This document shows, piece after piece, positions 1 through 9,234 of a DNA stretch of 64,000 nucleotides. Source of the stretch: Dechloromonas denitrificans (GTDB taxonomy: Bacteria > Pseudomonadota > Gammaproteobacteria > Burkholderiales > Rhodocyclaceae). The stretch is taken from NCBI RefSeq assembly GCF_020510665.1, contig NZ_CP075187.1:2735001-2799000 (forward strand). Direction: 5' to 3'. The notes beneath the pieces are model-generated. The model saw only the letters and a program-made list of their open reading frames with translations, was not told the DNA's origin and searched no databases. Position 1 is the stretch's first letter; every line of letters begins with the position of its first letter. Both the position numbers and the translations under genes were made by a program.

Positions 1-1107
<1,107 letters not shown>

Positions 1108-1410
1108 ATCCAAAACACTCGCAATTCACTGACGGTAGAATTTTTACTCCTACCTCGATGGATCTCTCCATCCGTGTGATTGCCTTAATACTTTTTGCGA
1201 CTTGCGTCGCTTCGCATCAAGGCACCCACACCTATCGGTTGTTCAAATTTTTAAAGATCGCTACCGCGCCGTTTCTTTCGATTCGTCTGCAGCAGAGAAG
1301 CGAGATTATGAAGCACTTCCTACATCTCGTCAAGCACTTTCTCACTTCTTTTTTCCTACCAACTTCTCCTTCCCTTCCGCCGGAAACCCCGGCAGCAGCG
1401 AAGAGGGCGA
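1108..1410 (-). other. 16S rRNA leader region
   Basis: About 300 bases between the rrn promoter and the mature 16S 5' end. No gene is visible. It is AT-richer than the flanks and contains a boxA-like element. It should be transcribed as the pre-rRNA leader and removed by RNase III processing. The small plus-strand ORFs that cross it have no ribosome-binding site or family resemblance. Confidence 0.7.
1248..1259 (-). promoter_or_regulatory. boxA-like antitermination element in rRNA leader
   Basis: On the minus strand this reads GATCTTTAAAAA, close to the rRNA boxA core (GCTCTTTAACA). It lies between the promoter and 16S, where Nus-factor antitermination sites occur. The assignment is by similarity and position. 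Confidence 0.5.
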
Positions 1411-1438
1411 ATTATATACACACCAAAATCGCAGTCAA
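1411..1438 (-). promoter_or_regulatory. sigma70 promoter of the rRNA operon
   Basis: Minus strand: -35 TTGACT (1438-1433), 16-nt spacer, -10 TATAAT (1416-1411). An A-rich tract (about 1447-1460 on this strand) lies just upstream, as in rRNA UP elements. Transcription would start near 1404 and run into the 16S leader. Confidence 0.8.
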
Positions 1439-1524
1439 GCAGTTCGTCGATTTTTTTCCATTCGAATCCAAACACCAACAAAAAGCACCAGCCGCCTAAA
1501 AATGATAAATGGGTATATTATGCA

Positions 1525-1542
1525 AACGGCAATTTTGCCGTT
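1525..1542. repeat. Short perfect hairpin upstream of the pilin gene
   Basis: AACGGCAA and TTGCCGTT form an 8-bp stem around a 2-nt loop, 30 bases before the pilin start. No T-run follows, so it is not an obvious terminator. It may be an operator or a 5'UTR hairpin. Confidence 0.35.
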
Positions 1543-1571
1543 GTTCGATATAACCTGTAATGGAGAAATCA

Positions 1572-2216
1572 ATGACACAAAATCAACGCGGGTTCACGCT
1601 TGTAGAAATAGCCATCGTCCTGATCATCATCGGGCTACTGCTGGGAGGCGCCCTCAAGGGGCAGGAGCTCATCACGCAGGCACGCATCAAAAGTGTAGCC
1701 GCCGACTTCAGCAACATCACGGTTGCAATCTATGGCTATCAGGATCGTTACAGAAAATTGCCCGGAGACGATGATCTCGCTGATAGTCGCTGGACCAGCC
1801 CTCAGGCTGGCAAGGGCAACGGAAATGGTTCCCTGGATGATGGGAGCGTGGCATCCATTCTGAATTGCGCCGCGGACACGGCCAAAGACTCCGAAAACTG
1901 CAAACTTTGGCAGCATCTTCGCCTCTCCGGATTCGTTGCCGGCGACCCCAGCAGCAAAATTGCGCCGCAAAATTCGGCAGGTGGCCTCTTGCAGGTACAG
2001 AATGGCGCCTTGGGCAATAACGGGCTGACCATTTGTTCCAGCGGCTTATCCGGAAAAATTGCCGGGGCGATAGACACCCTGCTCGACGATGGCAAACCTG
2101 GCACCGGTGCAGTTCGTGGGTCAGACAAAGCTGCCGAGCTCAGTACAAAACTGGCAGACTCAGCCGTATATAGCGAAGACAGTACTGCGGTCTACGTTGT
2201 TTGCAAGTCACTTTAA
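1572..2216 (+). CDS. Type IV pilin-like prepilin (class III signal peptide)
   Basis: A 214-residue protein opening with a prepilin leader: MTQNQRG, cleavage after Gly, then FTLVEIAIVLIIIGLLLGG with Phe+1 and Glu+5. The hydrophobic N-terminal helix is followed by a polar domain with several Cys, including one in the last five residues as in disulfide-closed pilin loops. I chose ATG 1572 over the in-frame ATG 1560 because GGAGA (1562-1566) is then correctly spaced. No assembly ATPase, platform protein or other pilin lies nearby, so any pilus or secretion partner must be encoded elsewhere. Whether it is a major pilin, minor pilin or pseudopilin cannot be decided. Confidence 0.82.
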   Translation: MTQNQRGFTLVEIAIVLIIIGLLLGGALKGQELITQARIKSVAADFSNITVAIYGYQDRYRKLPGDDDLADSRWTSPQAGKGNGNGSLDDGSVASILNCAADTAKDSENCKLWQHLRLSGFVAGDPSSKIAPQNSAGGLLQVQNGALGNNGLTICSSGLSGKIAGAIDTLLDDGKPGTGAVRGSDKAAELSTKLADSAVYSEDSTAVYVVCKSL

Positions 2217-2226
2217 TAAAGCGAAT

Positions 2227-2244
2227 CCCGCCACGGCGGGTTTT
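2227..2244. terminator. Intrinsic terminator between convergent pilin and antiporter genes
   Basis: CCCGC / GCGGG stem with a CACG loop followed by TTTT on the plus strand. It sits between the pilin stop (2216) and the stop of the convergent antiporter gene (2243), in the right place to end pilin transcription. Confidence 0.65.
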
Positions 2245-4195
2245 ACTTTTGCAGCAAACGCTGCTCAGCGGCAGAAACAGCCTCGGGATCACCAAGAACA
2301 ACAACGACATCCCCGACCTCCAAGCGCGTCTCGGGCGCCGGCTCGACTGCACGAATTCCCCGGCGACGAATTGCACTGACCTCGCAGCCAAAACTTTCCA
2401 TATCAAGCTGCGCCAATGTCTGGCCTATCCCTGCCGCGCCGGGAGCAAGCCATACTGAATGGAGCCGGGACTGGTACTCATCATCCTCATCACTGTCAGA
2501 GAGGCCATGGAAAAATCCGCGCAGCAAACGATAGCGCTGGGTTCTGGCCTGACGAATACGCTTCAGCACCCGATTGATTGGCACGCCAACCAACACCAAG
2601 GCATGTGAGGCCAACATCAGACTGGCCTCCAGCGTCTCGGGAACAACCTCTGCAGCCCCGGCCTTTGACAACCGGGAGAGGTCGCGCTCATCCGACGTGC
2701 GCACCACGACAGGCAGATCGGGACGCAACTCCTGTACATGGTGCAAGATTTTTTCCGCCAGAGGCGTATCGTTGATCGTGATAATGACAACGCTCGCACG
2801 CATCAAACCAGCCGCCATCAGCGACTCTTTCCGTCCCGAATCACCAAACACAACACTCTCGCCGCCAGCCGATGCTTCCCTGACGCGATCGGGGTCAAGA
2901 TCGAGCGCTATATAGTTGACACCCTCCTGCCCGAGAAAGCGGGCCAGGTATTGGCCGTTTCTGCCAAACCCACACAAGATCGCATGCTTTTCGGCGCCCA
3001 TCGACTGAGCAGCGATTCGCGTCAGTTGCATCGAGCGCAATAACCACTCGCTGGCCACAAAGCGCATCACCAGTTTTTCACTGTATTGAACAATAAATGG
3101 CGCAACCAGCATCGACAAAACCAGAACAGTCAGCGCAATCTGCTCGACCGATTTGGGCAGATGCATAATTTCACCGAGCAGCACAAAGCCAAATTCCCCA
3201 CCCGCACAAAGCCATAGCGCCGAGCGGATCGCATTGCCTGGAGATGCACCAAGACGCCAGGACAAAACCCCGACCATCAAACTCTTCACAATCAATAGCG
3301 CGGCCAGCGCGAGGAGTATTTGCCACCAAAGACCGAGCAGAATACTCAAGTCGAGCTTGACGCCGATCGTGACGAAGAAGAGGCCCATCAGCACGTCGCG
3401 GAAGGACTTGATGTCCTCTTCCACCTGCAAGCGGAATTCAGTTTCCGAAATCAGCATCCCGGCCACAAAAGCGCCCAATGCGAGGGAAAGACCGGCCAGC
3501 TCTGTTACATAAGCCAGCCCCAGCGTAATCAACAAAACATTCAGCACAAACACTTCGGAAGACTTTGCCCTAGCCACAAAATGAAACCACTTGCGCATCA
3601 GTTTCTGACCAAAGACCAGAATGACCGCCAAGACAACAATCGCCTTGAGCAATGCAACGCCCAGCATCATCGCCAGCTTTTCCGGCGGCTGGCTCAAAGA
3701 GGGAATCAAGACCAACAAGGGAACGACGGCAAGATCCTGAAAGAGCAGAACCCCCATCACTTCACGCCCATGAGCCGAATCAAGCTGCATGCGCTCGGCC
3801 AGCAACTTGGTCAGCACCGCCGTCGACGACATCGCGAAGACACCGCCCAGCGCGACACCGAGCTGCCAGCTCAAACCAAAGGAAATAACGATGCCGCCAA
3901 TCAGCGCCACCGAGAGCAGAACCTGCAGCAGCCCCAAGCCAAACACAATGCGCTTCATGGCATAAAGCTTAGGCAGCGAGAACTCCAGGCCGATCGAGAA
4001 CATCAGAAAGACGACACCGAACTCGGCAAGGTACTGCGCCCGCGTAACATCTTCCATCAAGTTCAGCGCATGCGGGCCGATCAGACTGCCAACAAGAAGA
4101 TAGCCAAGCACCGGCGGCAGGTTAAAACGGCGAAATATCACCACGGCGAGCACCGAAGCGCCTAATAGCAGAAGGACGAGGGAGAGTGCGCTCAA
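2243..4195 (-). CDS. Monovalent cation:proton antiporter (CPA2, KefB/KefC/YbaL-like)
   Basis: 650 residues. The N-terminal ~380 residues contain about 12 hydrophobic segments of a Na+/H+ exchanger domain. A Rossmann TrkA-N (RCK) domain follows (GFGRNGQYLARFLGQ, then an acidic LDLDPD), with a TrkA-C-type domain in the last ~80 residues ending in VGDVVVVLGDPEAV. Such proteins exchange K+ or Na+ for H+ across the inner membrane, and the NAD(H)-type pocket gates transport. The start codon appears to be TTG at 4195, because family members begin with this SLVLLLL stretch and no ATG is available. It is divergent from kdsD with 52 bp between. Ion specificity is not readable. Confidence 0.87.
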   Translation of the reverse strand: MSALSLVLLLLGASVLAVVIFRRFNLPPVLGYLLVGSLIGPHALNLMEDVTRAQYLAEFGVVFLMFSIGLEFSLPKLYAMKRIVFGLGLLQVLLSVALIGGIVISFGLSWQLGVALGGVFAMSSTAVLTKLLAERMQLDSAHGREVMGVLLFQDLAVVPLLVLIPSLSQPPEKLAMMLGVALLKAIVVLAVILVFGQKLMRKWFHFVARAKSSEVFVLNVLLITLGLAYVTELAGLSLALGAFVAGMLISETEFRLQVEEDIKSFRDVLMGLFFVTIGVKLDLSILLGLWWQILLALAALLIVKSLMVGVLSWRLGASPGNAIRSALWLCAGGEFGFVLLGEIMHLPKSVEQIALTVLVLSMLVAPFIVQYSEKLVMRFVASEWLLRSMQLTRIAAQSMGAEKHAILCGFGRNGQYLARFLGQEGVNYIALDLDPDRVREASAGGESVVFGDSGRKESLMAAGLMRASVVIITINDTPLAEKILHHVQELRPDLPVVVRTSDERDLSRLSKAGAAEVVPETLEASLMLASHALVLVGVPINRVLKRIRQARTQRYRLLRGFFHGLSDSDEDDEYQSRLHSVWLAPGAAGIGQTLAQLDMESFGCEVSAIRRRGIRAVEPAPETRLEVGDVVVVLGDPEAVSAAEQRLLQK

Positions 4196-4247
4196 GGCCG
4201 TTTCACGAAGTCAGGTATACTTCGGCCATCATAACCGCAGCCAGCTC

Positions 4248-5246
4248 ATGAACCCAAGCCAAAATCTCCCTCATTTTTCGTCGGAACGCGCTCTGGCTCT
4301 GGGTCGGCAAACCCTGAGCATTGAAGCTGCTGCGGTCGACGCATTAATTAACAGAATTAACGACGACTTTGCTCAGGCGGTCGAATTGATTCTGAACAGC
4401 CATGGCCGCGTCATTGTCAGCGGCATGGGCAAATCAGGGCATATAGCCCGCAAGATTGCAGCAACCATGGCCAGCACCGGCACCCCGGCCTACTTCGTGC
4501 ACCCAGCTGAGGCCAGCCATGGCGACTTGGGCATGATTACGCGTGACGATGTCCTGCTGGCCCTATCCAACTCCGGTGAATCGGAAGAATTGCTGCGTAT
4601 CGTCCCCCAGATCAAGCGTCAGGGCGCAAAACTGATTTCAATGACGGGCGTAGCAACATCGACGCTCGCCCGCGAGGCTGACATCCACCTTGATGCCGGC
4701 GTTACCCAGGAAGCCTGCCCGCACAACCTGGCACCCACCGCCAGCACGACAGCTGCGCTTGCACTGGGCGATGCCCTAGCCGTAGCGCTTCTCGATGCGC
4801 GCGGCTTCAGCCCGGACGACTTTGCCCGCTCCCACCCCGGCGGCTCTCTCGGGCGCCGCCTGCTGACACATGTTCGCGATGTCATGCGTTCCGGCCAGCA
4901 AGTCCCGGCGGTATCACCTGAAACAGACATCACCGATGCAATCATTGCAATGTCCCGCGGTGGACTCGGCCTGGTGGCGATTACCGATGAACAGCAAACC
5001 ATTCTCGGCATTTTCACCGATGGTGATTTGCGCCGAGCCTTTGAAAAGCGCATCGAATTACAGCAAGCGCCCATTTCGACCATCATGCACCGCACCCCCA
5101 GAACCATCGGGCCGGATCGACTGGCCGTCGAAGCCGTCGAAATGATGGAACGCCTGCGGATCAATGCACTGCTTGTCGCCGACGCTGAAAATCGCTTGCA
5201 AGGCGCACTCAACATGCATGACCTTTTTACTGCGAAAGTTATTTAA
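4248..5246 (+). CDS. kdsD: Arabinose-5-phosphate isomerase (KdsD/KpsF family)
   Basis: 332 residues, the usual length. An N-terminal SIS sugar-isomerase domain (VSGMGKSGHIARKIAATMASTGTPAYFVHP and the SNSGESEELL phosphate-binding loop) precedes two CBS domains (about 205-330). It interconverts ribulose-5-P and arabinose-5-P, the first step to Kdo for LPS. First gene of a tight operon: its stop overlaps the kdsC start by one base (TAATG), followed by lptC and lptA. The SIS catalytic His/Glu region looks intact. Confidence 0.95.
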   Translation: MNPSQNLPHFSSERALALGRQTLSIEAAAVDALINRINDDFAQAVELILNSHGRVIVSGMGKSGHIARKIAATMASTGTPAYFVHPAEASHGDLGMITRDDVLLALSNSGESEELLRIVPQIKRQGAKLISMTGVATSTLAREADIHLDAGVTQEACPHNLAPTASTTAALALGDALAVALLDARGFSPDDFARSHPGGSLGRRLLTHVRDVMRSGQQVPAVSPETDITDAIIAMSRGGLGLVAITDEQQTILGIFTDGDLRRAFEKRIELQQAPISTIMHRTPRTIGPDRLAVEAVEMMERLRINALLVADAENRLQGALNMHDLFTAKVI

Positions 5247-5767
5247 TGGATGCCAACACCCGCGCCGCATCAATCCGGCTGATTGCTTTCGACATTGATG
5301 GCGTCATGACCGATGGCGGCCTGCACTACGACGACCATGGTGGAGAACTCAAAACATTCAACGTTCAGGATGGCCTGGGCATCAAGCTGTTGCAGCGCCT
5401 CGGCTTTCACGTCGCCATTGTGACCGGAAGAACCTCGGGCGTAGTGGCCTGCCGCGCAGCCGACCTGGGAATCGAGCACGTCCATCAAGGCGTATCGAAC
5501 AAAAAAGCCACGGTCGACAGCCTGCGGCAGCAACTTTCACTCGAATGGTCGGAATGCGCGTTCATGGGTGATGACCTGATCGACCTCGCAGTCATGACCC
5601 AGTCGGGCCTGGCCATCGCCCCTGCCAATGCTCGCCCGATCGTCCAGCGCCACGCCCATGTCACCACCCGGGCCGCAGGTGGTCACGGCGCCGTACGTGA
5701 AGCCATCGAACTCATTCTTGCCGCGCAAGACAAACTCGATATCGCCTTCGCCCCCTACCTTCCATGA
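5246..5767 (+). CDS. kdsC: 3-deoxy-D-manno-octulosonate 8-phosphate phosphatase
   Basis: 173 residues, a cap-less HAD phosphatase. Motif I reads FDIDGVMTDG (nucleophile and acid/base Asp), motif II is Thr in VTGRTS, and motif IV is MGDDLIDLAVM. KdsC removes phosphate from Kdo-8-P to give Kdo. It is translationally coupled to kdsD (shared A of TAATG) and overlaps lptC by 4 bp (ATGA). Size and context match the family. Confidence 0.95.
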   Translation: MDANTRAASIRLIAFDIDGVMTDGGLHYDDHGGELKTFNVQDGLGIKLLQRLGFHVAIVTGRTSGVVACRAADLGIEHVHQGVSNKKATVDSLRQQLSLEWSECAFMGDDLIDLAVMTQSGLAIAPANARPIVQRHAHVTTRAAGGHGAVREAIELILAAQDKLDIAFAPYLP

Positions 5768-6345
5768 AACACTGGCCCAGCCAACTTTTCCCGATCATCC
5801 TGCTGGCCTTGCTGGCAGCGCTCAGTTTCTGGCTGCAGAAAACGGTCGACCAGGAAGAGCCGCGACATGACAGCAAGCTGCGCCACGACCCAGATGCCAT
5901 TGCCGAAAACTTCATTGCGCGCCGCTTCAACGAGGACGGACAGGTTAAATATCGCCTGACCGCTCCCTACCTGGTGCACTACCCGGACGATGACAGCTCC
6001 GAGCTCAAATCGCCGGTTTTGACCAGTTACCGCCCCGAGGCGCCACCGGTCACCGTATCCAGCAAGAATGGCAAGGTCACCTCGAAGGGGGAAACCGTTT
6101 ACCTGTGGGATGACGTCATCCTCACCCGGGCCGCCACACCAACCCGCCCGGAAATGATGGCACGCATGCCAGACCTGACCGCCAAACCGGACGCCGGTAC
6201 CGCCTTTACGAACAATGCCGTTGAAATCACCCAGGGCCAATCCTGGGTCAAGGGTATTGGTGCCAACCTTGACAACAATAATGCCACTCTTGTGCTGCAA
6301 TCACAGGTAACCGGCCTTTATATCCGACCCAAGGCTTTGAAATGA
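5764..6345 (+). CDS. lptC: LPS export ABC transporter periplasmic protein LptC
   Basis: 193 residues: one N-terminal membrane helix (about 6-24) and a periplasmic beta-jellyroll region typical of LptC (ENFIARRFNEDGQVKYRLTAPYLVHYP). LptC receives LPS from LptB2FG and hands it to LptA in the trans-envelope bridge. ATGA overlap with kdsC and with lptA indicates one transcript. Confidence 0.93.
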   Translation: MKHWPSQLFPIILLALLAALSFWLQKTVDQEEPRHDSKLRHDPDAIAENFIARRFNEDGQVKYRLTAPYLVHYPDDDSSELKSPVLTSYRPEAPPVTVSSKNGKVTSKGETVYLWDDVILTRAATPTRPEMMARMPDLTAKPDAGTAFTNNAVEITQGQSWVKGIGANLDNNNATLVLQSQVTGLYIRPKALK

Positions 6346-6947
6346 TCCTTCGCATCGCCACCACCCTCACCCTCTGCGCCCTTGTTGCGCCACACGCACT
6401 TGCCGAAAGAGCCGACCGCGACAAACCCATGCAACTGGAGGCCAACAGGATTTCGATTGACGACGCCAAAAAGATCCAGATTCTCGAAGGCGACGTCATC
6501 ATCACCAAAGGCACGATGATTCTCAAAGCAGATCGCGTCGTCGTCACCGAAGATAAATATGGCTTCCAGAAAGGAACCGCTTTTTCGGGCAAGGACGGCC
6601 TCGCACGCTTCCGCCAAAAACGCGAAGGCAAGGAAGAGTACGTCGACGGAGAAGCCGAACGCATCGAATACGACACCAACAAGGAAGTCGCCGAACTGTT
6701 TCATCGCGCCTGGGTCAGGAGCGGCGAAGACCAGGTCAAGGGCGACTACATCTGGTACGACGCAGTTAGTGAAAAATACTTGGTGACAGCCGGCGAATCA
6801 TCCAATCCGAAAGGCCCGCCGGCTCGCGTTCGCGCCGTTATTCAACCGAAAAGCAAAGGCACCCAGCCGGAAACAAACACCAGCCGTGGCGACCGCCTTG
6901 AGCTGAAAGGCGCCGGCGGACTGCAAGCTGCCCCCATCCGCGAATGA
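6342..6947 (+). CDS. lptA: LPS transport periplasmic protein LptA
   Basis: 201 residues with a cleavable signal peptide (MILRIATTLTLCALVAPHALA) and an OstA/LptA-type beta-jellyroll domain (MQLEANRISIDDAKKIQILEGDVIITKGTM). LptA forms the periplasmic bridge carrying LPS to LptD. It overlaps lptC by 4 bp. The usual next genes in this conserved operon, lptB and rpoN, are absent and phasin genes follow. The C-terminal tail is polar and probably disordered. Confidence 0.93.
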   Translation: MILRIATTLTLCALVAPHALAERADRDKPMQLEANRISIDDAKKIQILEGDVIITKGTMILKADRVVVTEDKYGFQKGTAFSGKDGLARFRQKREGKEEYVDGEAERIEYDTNKEVAELFHRAWVRSGEDQVKGDYIWYDAVSEKYLVTAGESSNPKGPPARVRAVIQPKSKGTQPETNTSRGDRLELKGAGGLQAAPIRE

Positions 6948-6966
6948 GCAACAAAACCAGTAGTGG

Positions 6967-7140
6967 TGCAACGCAAAACAACACCTGAAATACAGTTTTA
7001 AAAACCAATGTAGCACGTTGTTTATTAGGCAGAAATGCAAAAATTGTGCAGTGCACAAATCAAGGGTTGACATTGTAGTATTCACGCCTATAATTATGGA
7101 CATGGTGCGGTGCAACATCGCTTTAACAAAGTGCGCTGCG
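6967..7140 (+). promoter_or_regulatory. Repeated TGC-N3-GCA operators around the phasin promoter (PhaR-like)
   Basis: Four copies of the spaced palindrome TGC-N3-GCA or a one-base variant: 6967-6975 (TGCAACGCA), 7047-7055 (inside the 15-bp perfect palindrome TTGTGCAGTGCACAA, 7044-7058), 7106-7114 (TGCGGTGCA, at the transcription start) and 7132-7140 (TGCGCTGCG). Published PhaR sites in other bacteria have a similar TGC-spacer-GCA form. I infer that a PhaR-type repressor binds here and leaves when PHA granules form. Confidence 0.55.
7067..7094 (+). promoter_or_regulatory. Strong sigma70 promoter of the first phasin gene
   Basis: Perfect -35 TTGACA (7067-7072), 16-nt spacer, perfect -10 TATAAT (7089-7094). 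The expected start near 7101 gives an ~88-nt leader before the phasin ATG. The candidate operators flank and overlap this promoter. Confidence 0.85.
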
Positions 7141-7188
7141 ACAGCTTTCTGACTGTTTTGCATGACCTTTAATTTTAGGAGATTCACT

Positions 7189-7743
7189 ATGTTCAAGACC
7201 CCTGAGCAATTCGCTTCCGCCAACAAGGCAACCGTTGACTCCCTGCTGTCCCTGGCTAACACCGCCCTGGCATCTGCCGAGCGCATCGCTGCCCTGAACC
7301 TGAACACCGCCCGTTCGCTGGTCGAAGACTCTGTCTCCGGCGCCAAGGCCCTGATGGGTGCCAAGGACGTTCAGGAAGCCCTGTCGATCCAGGCTTCCCT
7401 GGCCCAGCCGAATGTCGAGAAGGCTGTCGCCTACTCCCGTTCCGTGTATGAAATCTCCGCTCAGACCCAGGAAGAAGTTTCCAAGATGGTTGAGTCCCAG
7501 TTCGGCGATTTCCAGAAGACCGTTGCCGGCCTGCTGGATCAAGCTGCCAAGTCCGCTCCGGCTGGTTCCGACGTTGCCGTTGCTGCCGTCAAGAGCGCAA
7601 TCGCTGCCGCCAACTCCGCCTTCGACAACATGAACAAGGCTGCCAAGCAAGTTGCTGAAATCGCTGAAGCCAATGTTGCTGCTGCTACCAACGCAACCGT
7701 CAAGGCTGTTGGCGCTTCCGCCGCTGCTTCCAAGAAGAAGTAA
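7189..7743 (+). CDS. phaP: Phasin (PHA granule-associated protein)
   Basis: 184 residues, an almost entirely helical Phasin_2-type protein: MFKTPEQFASANKATVDSLL, then long Ala-rich amphipathic helices and a Lys-rich tail (ASAAASKKK). Phasins coat polyhydroxyalkanoate granules and control their number and surface. ATG 7189 is chosen over the upstream ATG 7162 because AGGAG (7177-7181) lies 7 nt before it. Codon use is strongly biased, as expected for an abundant protein. Own promoter upstream, strong terminator downstream. Confidence 0.93.
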   Translation: MFKTPEQFASANKATVDSLLSLANTALASAERIAALNLNTARSLVEDSVSGAKALMGAKDVQEALSIQASLAQPNVEKAVAYSRSVYEISAQTQEEVSKMVESQFGDFQKTVAGLLDQAAKSAPAGSDVAVAAVKSAIAAANSAFDNMNKAAKQVAEIAEANVAAATNATVKAVGASAAASKKK

Positions 7744-7753
7744 TCAGCTTCAA

Positions 7754-7784
7754 AAAGCCCCCGTGAAAGCGGGGGCTTTGTTTC
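7754..7784 (+). terminator. Intrinsic terminator after first phasin gene
   Basis: 10-bp stem AAAGCCCCCG / CGGGGGCTTT with a 6-nt loop and a T-rich tail. It should make phaP mainly monocistronic. Confidence 0.9.
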
Positions 7785-7817
7785 ATCCACACCCACCAAA
7801 ACAGACTGGAGAAGATG

Positions 7818-8399
7818 ATGAGCAATCCGAATATCGAACAACTGACCGCCGCCCAAAAAGCCAACGCCGAAGTCATGATGGCCCTGTTGCGCACCGCCTT
7901 CAACGGCGTCGAGCGCCTGACCGCCCTGAACATGGCTGCCTCCCGCGAGTTTTTCAACAACACCGTGGCCAGCACCCAGCAACTGATGGCTGCCAAGGAT
8001 GTTAACGAAATCGCCAAGCTCAACACGACTCTCGCCCAGCCTGGCGCAGAGAAGTGGATGGACTATTCGCGCAATGTGTATGAACTGGTTTCCGAAATGC
8101 AGAAGGAAGTGACTTCCGTCATGGAAGCCCAGTACAGCAGCTTCACCAAGAACGCCACCAGCGCAGTTGAAAAGGCCAAGACCTCCGCACCGGTCGGTGG
8201 CGACGTGTTTGCCGCCACGATGCAGTCGATGCTGAATGCCTCGACCAAGGCTTTCGACAATATGACCGGCATGGCCAAGCAATTGTCCGACATCGCCGAA
8301 GCCAACCTGCAAGCCGCAGGCAAGACCGTCGTTGCCAAGCCGGCAGCCAAGGCCGTCAGCGCAACTACCGCCGCAGCCCGCAAGACCGCCGCCAAGTAA
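7818..8399 (+). CDS. Second phasin family protein
   Basis: 193 residues, homologous in layout to the preceding phasin: N-terminal IEQLTAAQKANAEVMMALL, a central MDYSRNVYELVSEMQKEVTSVMEAQ (compare the SYS..YEIS.Q.QEEVSKMVESQ region of the first), and an Ala/Lys-rich tail. ATG 7818 is preferred to ATG 7815 because GGAG (7808-7811) is better spaced. The two genes look like an old tandem duplication that has diverged. No strong promoter is seen in the 33 bases after the first terminator, so read-through or a weak promoter is needed. Confidence 0.9.
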   Translation: MSNPNIEQLTAAQKANAEVMMALLRTAFNGVERLTALNMAASREFFNNTVASTQQLMAAKDVNEIAKLNTTLAQPGAEKWMDYSRNVYELVSEMQKEVTSVMEAQYSSFTKNATSAVEKAKTSAPVGGDVFAATMQSMLNASTKAFDNMTGMAKQLSDIAEANLQAAGKTVVAKPAAKAVSATTAAARKTAAK

Positions 8400-8422
8400 T
8401 CCGGCGCTTCTGCTGCACAATG

Positions 8423-8448
8423 AAAAGCCCGCAAATTGCGGGCTTTTT
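8423..8448. terminator. Intrinsic terminator between second phasin and convergent CinA-like gene
   Basis: GCCCGC / GCGGGC stem flanked by AAAA and TTTTT, so it can work in both directions between the convergent genes. Confidence 0.88.
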
Positions 8449-8469
8449 CACGTCGACCGCAAGATTCGT

Positions 8470-9234
8470 CTACGGCCGCCAGACCCAATCAATCTTGCGC
8501 GCTTCGATTTCTTGACGAATTTCCTGCATGGCTTGATCGACCAACAGCGGCGCTCCTTCCACCCCGAGTTCAAGATGCTTGCGCTCCTTGCCGATCAGGG
8601 AGGGGAGTGAAAACAGGCGCAGCGTCGGGTAATCCTTGACGATACGTTCCATCAGGTCGAGCAATGCACTTTCGTAGGCATTCGGGCCGGTCAGCAAGAA
8701 AGCCTTTTCGACCTTGCTGTCGACCGGCTTGAACAGATCGGCATAGAAGGTATCGAGCGCCCATTCGATCATCGGATGAGCCATTTGCGGAAAACCCGGT
8801 ACGAAATAATGGTCGTTGGCCATGAAGCCGGGAATCCGGTTGAACGGATTGGGCACGATTTGAACCCCTGCCGGGAAAGTCACCAGTTGCTTGCGCTGCT
8901 CGGTAATTTCTTCATTGGCGAAGCGTACCTTGATTTCCTCGAAGCCGACGGGATGCAGCGCCAACCCGACGCCCAGCGCTGCCGCAACCGCCTGACGCGT
9001 GTGATCGTCCGGCGTATTACCGATGCCGCCACAGGAAAACACCACATCACCCGCGGCCATCGTGCGACGGAAGGTCGCCGCCAGACGCTGGCGATCGTCG
9101 CCCAGGTACTCAACCCAGCTCAAGCTCAGGCCACGCGCGCCGAGCATTTCAGCAATCCTGGCGAAATGCTTGTCCTGGCGTTTGCCGGACAGTATTTCAT
9201 CGCCGACGATAACCGCGCCAAAAGTACGACTCAT
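8470..9234 (-). CDS. CinA-like molybdopterin-binding domain protein
   Basis: 254 residues forming one MoCF-biosynthesis/CinA N-terminal domain: GDEILSGKRQDKHFARIAEMLG, then VVFSCGGIGNTPDDHTRQAVAAALG. It lacks the C-terminal nicotinamide-nucleotide amidase domain of full CinA, like the short YfaY-type proteins. ATG 9234 is chosen because it overlaps the stop of the upstream EI24 gene (ATGA), indicating coupled translation. The reaction is unknown; a nucleotide pyrophosphatase role is possible by family analogy. Confidence 0.85.
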   Translation of the reverse strand: MSRTFGAVIVGDEILSGKRQDKHFARIAEMLGARGLSLSWVEYLGDDRQRLAATFRRTMAAGDVVFSCGGIGNTPDDHTRQAVAAALGVGLALHPVGFEEIKVRFANEEITEQRKQLVTFPAGVQIVPNPFNRIPGFMANDHYFVPGFPQMAHPMIEWALDTFYADLFKPVDSKVEKAFLLTGPNAYESALLDLMERIVKDYPTLRLFSLPSLIGKERKHLELGVEGAPLLVDQAMQEIRQEIEARKIDWVWRP

